Assembly: GCA_016929795.1 (NCBI GenBank)
Contig: JAFGIA010000296.1
Span: 1 to 35,528, forward strand
DNA: 35,528 nucleotides
Direction of reading: 5' to 3'
Origin: Anaerolineae bacterium
GTDB taxonomy: Bacteria; Chloroflexota; Anaerolineae; JAAYZQ01
Each line of letters opens with the position of its first letter. The first letter of the stretch is position 1. The notes below the pieces were generated by a model. It saw only the letters and a list, made by a program, of their open reading frames with translations. It was not told the DNA's origin and did no database searches. Of the stretch, positions 30,978 through 35,528 are shown piece after piece. Made by a program: the position numbers and the translations under genes.

Positions 30978-33900
30978 GTCCAGTCCCCCTCGGCAGCCAC
31001 CGCCTGCACGATCGCCTGGTGATAGGGAAGGCTTTCGAGGAAAGAGCGACGCGCCACCTCGTCATTAATGCGCCCAGCCTGATCTTGCAGGTGGGCGAAC
31101 GCAACGTCCAGCACCTTGCGGGCGCGCTGGCGGCTGCCAGCGCGCAACACCTGGTAGCACGCCAGATAGACGCGGAGCGGTTCCTCGGTGCCATCCAGGC
31201 TGCCACCGCCGTCGAGGAAGGCGAGCACCTCGGCCGCAGCAGCGCGCGCCTGGGCAGTCTTGCCCTGCTCCCACTCGAGGGCAGCCAGGGCGGCCAGTGG
31301 CTCCATCCGCAGGTGGGCAAGGTCGAGGTCACGATAAACCGCCATCGCCTGCCGGAAGGCGTTGGCCGCCTCGGTTGGCTGTGCCAGGCCAGCCAGCGCG
31401 TGCCCAAGGCTCGTCAGCGCCAGGCCCTCATTCCGCCGCTCGCCCAACTCGCGACAGGTGCGCACAGCCTCCTGGGCATGGTCTCGCGCCGCGGTATGGT
31501 CGGCCAACGCGCCACACACCAGGCCCAGGACGGCCAGCACATAGGCGGCGCTCACCGGGCGGCCGATGTCGCGATACAAGGCCAGCGCCCGCTCCAGGTA
31601 ACGGCGCGCTTTCCCATATTGCCCCAGGCCGTGCGACACCTGGCCGAGTAGCTGAAGCGCGCCAGCCTCGTACTGGCGCGCGTGCAGATCCTGAAAGATG
31701 GCCAGCGCAGGCCGGGCATAGTCGCGCGCCTGAACGTAGCCGGCCTGGCTGCGGGCCACACAGCCGAGGCTGTAGAGGGCGCCCCCCTCGGCCAGACGGT
31801 CTCCAATCTGCCGGGACAGACGCAGCGCCTGGTTGTAATAGCCACGCGCCTCGGCATAGTCAGCCGTCGAGGCGCCCAGATCGCCCAGGTTCATGAGCGC
31901 ATATTCCTCGCCCTGGAGGTCGCCGATAGCACGACATAGCGCCAGAAACTGTTCAAAAAGCTCCCGTGCGCGGGCATAATCGGCCAGCCCATAGAGCGCC
32001 AGGACGCCCAGGTTGTTGAGCGTCCACGCTTCGCCCCGCCGGTCGCCAATCTCGCGATGGAGCTCCAGTGCCTGCTGGTAGTAGCCCTGGGCACCGGCCG
32101 AGTCTCCCTGGGCGTCGCACAAGCCCCCCAGGCCGCGCAGACTATCGGCTTGCACCTGCCGCGCGCGACCGGTCGCCCGAACGTCCTCGATCCGCGCCAA
32201 GGCCAGCGCCTGCTCCAGCTCGCGGCGGCAGCCTGCATAGTCGCCCTGGCGCCCCAGGGCACGCCCCCACTGCCAGTGGCCCGCCGCCTCGGCGGCCACA
32301 TCGCCTGCGGCCAATGCCCAGCCGATGGCCGCCTCAGCCGCTGCCTGGGCCAGGCCATAGTTGCCTGTCACCTCGGCATAATCAGCCTGCCGCAGCGCCA
32401 CCTCGGCTTGCCGGGCCGGATCGCCCAACCGGGCGGCGATCAGTTCCAATGCAGCCAGGTCGGCGGCCTGGGCTTCGCGCTGTCCCAGCAGGCCAAGGAC
32501 TTGGTCGCGCAGCAACAAGAGATCGCAGCGCCCGGCAAGATCGGCCTCAGGGGTCAAAAGCAAGGCGCGGCTCAGGTGCATGACAGCATCCGTGTTGGCA
32601 AATCGCCTGGCGGCATGGCGGCCGGCGATGGCCGCATAATGACACTCCCGGGTCGAATCGCCTACCTGCGCCCAATGATAGACGAGCGCAGCCGCGCGTT
32701 CGGGATCGTCTGGATACACTTGCTCAATGGCCTGAGCCACTTGCCGGTGCAGCGCAATTCGTTCCTCCTCGTCCAATGCCCCAAGCAACCCGTCGCGCAG
32801 TTTGTCATGGGCAAAGCGCCACTGGCCGTCTCTTATCTCCAGTACCGTGGCGTTGGCGCATGTCGTCAGCCAGGTCTGCACCTCGCCATCCGCCCTGGCC
32901 AGCCGGCTGAGGATAGTGAAGTCGATCTGGCGCCCGATGACTGCGGCGAGATGCAGCAGCGCCTGTGCCTCATCTGGCACGCGGGCCAGGCGACGTTGGA
33001 CGGTCGTCTGGATACCCCGCGGAAAGACCCTGGCGGGCAGTGGCATGCGGCCGATGTCACTCAGCCGCCCGGCCTCCTCAGCAAGCGCGCGGACAACTTC
33101 GATCAAGAAAAAGGTATTGCCTTCGCTTTCGCGCTGCAGCAGGCGCACCACCTCAGCCTGGCGCCCGACCTCGCCCAACATGGAAGCGCTCAGATCAGCC
33201 ACTTCGTCCGCGGACAGCCGGTCGAGCTTGATTACCTCCGCCCCGGGCAGCCGATCTGGCAGGGACGGCGTCTCATCATCGCGAAAGCTGCCCACTACCA
33301 ACAGCCGCCGATTGTGGATCAGTGGCGCGAGCTGCGCCAGCACGTCTAGGCTCTCGGTCGCCCACTGCAGATCTTCGAGCACGAGTACCACAGGAGCTGA
33401 CAGCCGGCAGAAAACGTTGGCCATGGTACTCTGCAACCGCTGCTGCCCCGCCTGGCCGTCGAGGGGGGGGGCCGCAGGCACATCACGCCCCAGCAGAGCC
33501 GCGATATCGGGCACCACAGGCTGGAGAATCCCTGCTTCCAGGTTGCTCATCTCGGTTGTGAGCATCAAACGGCGCAGCGGCTCGCGCCAGAGCTGGTAGG
33601 TGAGACCCGCCTCACGCTCTGCCTGTCCGCGAAGGACGACGGCCCCGGCCACCAGCGCCCGGGTGGACAGCTCATCGAGGAGACGTGTCTTGCCCACGCC
33701 ACTCTCACCGCCCACAAGCCAGGCGGATCCCCGCCCGGAAAATGCCGTGTTGAGCGCCGCAGCCAGGCAGCCAAGCTCCCTCTGGCGCCCCACGAACCGG
33801 GCTGCCCGTAAAAAGCTCTCGCGGATGATCGTCGTCTCGGCAGGGATAGGCCGGTCAAGCGCCGCACTGATCGCGGCGATGCATATCTCAGCATTGGGAT

Positions 33901-34681
33901 AGCGCTGCGCAGGGTCCTTGGCCAGCAACTGGCCGATCACCGCCACCAGGGCAGGATCGGCAGGCAAGGCACTCAGATCGGGGGACGAGTGTAGAATATT
34001 CTGGATGACGCGGCTGATCTGACTGGTGTCAAAGAGGTGCCGCCCGGCAAGGAGCTCGTAGGCCATGACCCCCACGGAATAGAGATCTGATGGCTCGCCA
34101 GCCGGCCGGCCCACCACCACCTCCGGCGCCATGTAGCCAAAGCTGCCTACCGTGCCGGCTGCCCGCTCACGCGAGACGGATAGGCCGAAATCGAGGAGCT
34201 TGACCACATCGCCGGTCACCAGGACGTTGCCCGGCTTGAGATCGCGATGGAGAATGCCACGACGATGCAGGTAGGCCAGCGCCTCGAGCATTTGCAGGAT
34301 CAGAGCCAACTGCACGTCGAGTGGCTGGGCCTCGCCAGCCTCGAGCAGCGTGCGCGCGGCAGGCAAATACTCCATCGTAAAGTAGGGTTGGTGCTGATCG
34401 TCGAATCCATAGTCCAACACCCCGATGATGCCGGGGTGGCGAAGCGAAGCGAGCACACGGAATTCGTTAGCCACTGACAGGCGAATCGCCTCGGCTTCGG
34501 CCTCGTCGGTCACCGTGGCGGGGGGTAGCGGATCGAGCTGAATCCGGACCCGTTTCAGGGCCACTGTCTCGCCCGTCAGGCGGTCCGTGGCGCGGTACAC
34601 CATACCCGTGCCACCGGTGCCAAGCAACTCGTGCAGGACGTAGCGCCCCCCTATCACCTGGCTCACATTTGCCGTCCCCAA
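30971..34681 (-). CDS. Ser/Thr protein kinase - AAA ATPase - TPR signalling protein
   Basis: The 1236-aa protein starts with a eukaryotic-like kinase domain (about 12-275): glycine loop LGTGGTGMVYRA, K43 in VALKRV, HRDLKPGN (D147), DFG at 164-166 and APE in YMAPEVV, so all catalytic residues are present. Next is an AAA/STAND-type ATPase (about 295-560) with Walker A GGESGVGKTRL and Walker B VVLVLEDLQWA. About ten TPR repeats then run to the end (about 690-1200). There is no transmembrane helix. The design is that of a STAND-type switch in which ligand or partner binding to the TPRs controls kinase output. The start is uncertain: TTG at 34681 or GTG at 34666. It has its own promoter, and repeat copy 3 lies in the leader. 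Confidence 0.92.
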   Translation of the reverse strand: MGTANVSQVIGGRYVLHELLGTGGTGMVYRATDRLTGETVALKRVRIQLDPLPPATVTDEAEAEAIRLSVANEFRVLASLRHPGIIGVLDYGFDDQHQPYFTMEYLPAARTLLEAGEAQPLDVQLALILQMLEALAYLHRRGILHRDLKPGNVLVTGDVVKLLDFGLSVSRERAAGTVGSFGYMAPEVVVGRPAGEPSDLYSVGVMAYELLAGRHLFDTSQISRVIQNILHSSPDLSALPADPALVAVIGQLLAKDPAQRYPNAEICIAAISAALDRPIPAETTIIRESFLRAARFVGRQRELGCLAAALNTAFSGRGSAWLVGGESGVGKTRLLDELSTRALVAGAVVLRGQAEREAGLTYQLWREPLRRLMLTTEMSNLEAGILQPVVPDIAALLGRDVPAAPPLDGQAGQQRLQSTMANVFCRLSAPVVLVLEDLQWATESLDVLAQLAPLIHNRRLLVVGSFRDDETPSLPDRLPGAEVIKLDRLSADEVADLSASMLGEVGRQAEVVRLLQRESEGNTFFLIEVVRALAEEAGRLSDIGRMPLPARVFPRGIQTTVQRRLARVPDEAQALLHLAAVIGRQIDFTILSRLARADGEVQTWLTTCANATVLEIRDGQWRFAHDKLRDGLLGALDEEERIALHRQVAQAIEQVYPDDPERAAALVYHWAQVGDSTRECHYAAIAGRHAARRFANTDAVMHLSRALLLTPEADLAGRCDLLLLRDQVLGLLGQREAQAADLAALELIAARLGDPARQAEVALRQADYAEVTGNYGLAQAAAEAAIGWALAAGDVAAEAAGHWQWGRALGRQGDYAGCRRELEQALALARIEDVRATGRARQVQADSLRGLGGLCDAQGDSAGAQGYYQQALELHREIGDRRGEAWTLNNLGVLALYGLADYARARELFEQFLALCRAIGDLQGEEYALMNLGDLGASTADYAEARGYYNQALRLSRQIGDRLAEGGALYSLGCVARSQAGYVQARDYARPALAIFQDLHARQYEAGALQLLGQVSHGLGQYGKARRYLERALALYRDIGRPVSAAYVLAVLGLVCGALADHTAARDHAQEAVRTCRELGERRNEGLALTSLGHALAGLAQPTEAANAFRQAMAVYRDLDLAHLRMEPLAALAALEWEQGKTAQARAAAAEVLAFLDGGGSLDGTEEPLRVYLACYQVLRAGSRQRARKVLDVAFAHLQDQAGRINDEVARRSFLESLPYHQAIVQAVAAEGDWTW

Positions 34682-34721
34682 AGCCCTGCAGCCACCAGCG
34701 CCACCGATACATGCCTTTCTC

Positions 34722-34797
34722 GTATCATCTCAATAACTTGGATGTAGGGCGGATTGGCAATCCGCCCTATATCCCGCCCCGACTTGTGAGACGATAC
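34722..34797. repeat. Palindromic MITE-like element, copy 3
   Basis: 76 bp starting GTATCATCTCAATAA (identical to one end of copy 1) and ending GTGAGACGATAC (reverse complement GTATCGTCTCAC). The inside differs from copies 1 and 2: it holds the nested palindrome TAGGGCGGATTG/CAATCCGCCCTA. Direct repeats CCTTTCTC (34714-34721) and CCTTTCCC (34798-34805), 7 of 8 alike, flank it. It lies in the predicted 5'-UTR of the Ser/Thr kinase gene. Apart from this element and the two promoters, nothing was recognised in the gene-free stretch 34682-35108. Confidence 0.75.
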
Positions 34798-34913
34798 CCT
34801 TTCCCGGCGATTCCGACCCCCACCGGCCCGGCGGTGTTTGGTGCGGCCAGGTCATACATCCTGGTACGCTCTCAAACGGATCTAGCCGGGTTAAAGCAGT
34901 TGAGCTTGAGAAT

Positions 34914-34942
34914 AGTGTACCTCAGAGAAGCGCTCCTGTCAA
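34914..34942 (-). promoter_or_regulatory. Sigma70-type promoter of the Ser/Thr kinase-glycosyltransferase operon
   Basis: On the minus strand a perfect TTGACA (34937-34942) and TACACT (34914-34919) are 17 bp apart. The start near 34907 gives a leader of about 225 nt that contains repeat copy 3. Confidence 0.75.
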
Positions 34943-35029
34943 TACCCACCCCATGGAGATTTGGGCAGTCGCATCTGATTTTCGCGCAGGAGACAACCTG
35001 CATTGCGCTTCATCGTTCCACCCTACCGG

Positions 35030-35058
35030 TTGCCAGCAGAAGCGGAACGTGGTATAAT
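35030..35058 (+). promoter_or_regulatory. Sigma70-type promoter of the LysM protein gene
   Basis: TTGCCA (35030-35035) and a perfect TATAAT (35053-35058) are 17 bp apart, about 50 bp before the ATG at 35109. It diverges from the Ser/Thr kinase promoter. Confidence 0.85.
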
Positions 35059-35108
35059 GCTCCAAGCCAACGGAAGAGATCTCCCATGCCGGGGGAAAGG
35101 AAACGACT

Positions 35109-35528
35109 ATGAAGTGGAGACACTGGGCGATCCTCATCGTGCTCGTTCTCCTGAACTATATCGTCTTTAGTGCGGCATTCACCCACATGGCTGCGCAGCG
35201 GCGTCCCCTGCACGTCACGCACACGCCGATGCCAACGTTCACGGCCGTCGCTGCTGGACCTGTGAGCTGGGTGGTGCTGCCGACGAGCACGCCGCTCTCC
35301 ACAGGAGCCGCTAACGCCCCTCCTCTTCCGGTCGTCAGTGTCGAGCCGCTTCCATCGCCCACAGATGCGACGGTGACAGCCGGGGTGGTAAGTACGGAAA
35401 CCACTGAGGTGGCCGTGGCCATGTCCCCTACGGCCATGGCCACGGCGACGAGTACACCAACCCCTGCCTCGTCACCTACACAAGCACCGACCACAGAGCT
35501 CGTGGTGCACACGGTCAAGCGCGGAGAG
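35109..35528 (+). CDS. Membrane-anchored Thr/Pro-rich protein, probably LysM-containing (cut by window end)
   Basis: The first 140 residues are visible. A short basic start and one hydrophobic helix (WAILIVLVLLNYIVFSAAF) act as signal or anchor. A long Thr/Pro/Ala-rich extracytoplasmic linker follows, and the visible part ends VVHTVKRGE. The H-T-V-K-R-G-E string is the usual start of a LysM domain (HTVKRGETL), so a peptidoglycan-binding C-terminus is expected just outside the window. The ATG at 35109 follows GGGGGAAAGGAAACGACT. The gene has its own promoter and is divergent from the kinase operon. Confidence 0.8.
   Translation, partial: MKWRHWAILIVLVLLNYIVFSAAFTHMAAQRRPLHVTHTPMPTFTAVAAGPVSWVVLPTSTPLSTGAANAPPLPVVSVEPLPSPTDATVTAGVVSTETTEVAVAMSPTAMATATSTPTPASSPTQAPTTELVVHTVKRGE

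Overview
The window is a GC-rich (roughly 60% or more) bacterial chromosome segment, most likely from a member of the Chloroflexota (Anaerolineae/Caldilineae-like). This assignment is inferred from style: lipoproteins and LysM-type proteins with long Thr/Pro-rich linkers, an SRP RNA carrying the Alu-type domain, ResB-like proteins, Ser/Thr kinase-AAA-TPR giants, and strong sigma70-like promoters with 17-bp spacers. No single marker in the window proves the phylum.

Region 1 (1-5530, minus strand) is housekeeping: the 5' part of the SRP RNA gene (cut by the window start), uridine kinase, a ResB-like and a degenerate CcsA/ResC-like membrane protein, a tRNA-Thr(CGT), CTP synthase (pyrG) and a Roadblock/LC7 protein. 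Region 2 (5581-10576, minus strand) holds a large membrane GAF-PAS histidine kinase behind a lipoprotein lytic transglycosylase. The latter has a promoter placed so that its mRNA should be leaderless.

Region 3 (10622-19748, plus strand) looks like a catabolic island: an MttB-family (non-pyrrolysine) methyltransferase, a complete five-gene dipeptide/oligopeptide-type ABC importer, and an aspartoacylase/succinylglutamate-desuccinylase-like zinc hydrolase. A plausible reading is uptake, amide hydrolysis and demethylation of a methylated-amine compound; the substrate is unknown. Region 4 (19753-24246) has a Tic20/DUF4870-like membrane protein, RecJ, a lone STAS protein (minus) and an SsnA-type amidohydrolase.

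Region 5 (24263-28187) is a run of small membrane proteins, a conserved-looking 80-aa protein, and an OmpR/BaeS-type two-component pair with an unusual Trp/His-rich N-terminus on the kinase. Region 6 (28226-35528) holds a stand-alone SpoT/MESH1-type HD hydrolase, another two-TM protein, a Ser/Thr kinase-AAA-TPR protein coupled to a GT2 glycosyltransferase and to a truncated sugar-kinase remnant, and the start of a LysM protein cut by the window end.

Across these regions lie three copies of a 76-82 bp palindromic, MITE-like element (12309-12390, 28848-28928, 34722-34797). They have related ends and are flanked by perfect or near-perfect 8-bp direct repeats. Two of them sit between a predicted promoter and the start codon, so they would be transcribed as 5'-UTR hairpins. 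No CRISPR array, transposase gene or integrase was seen.
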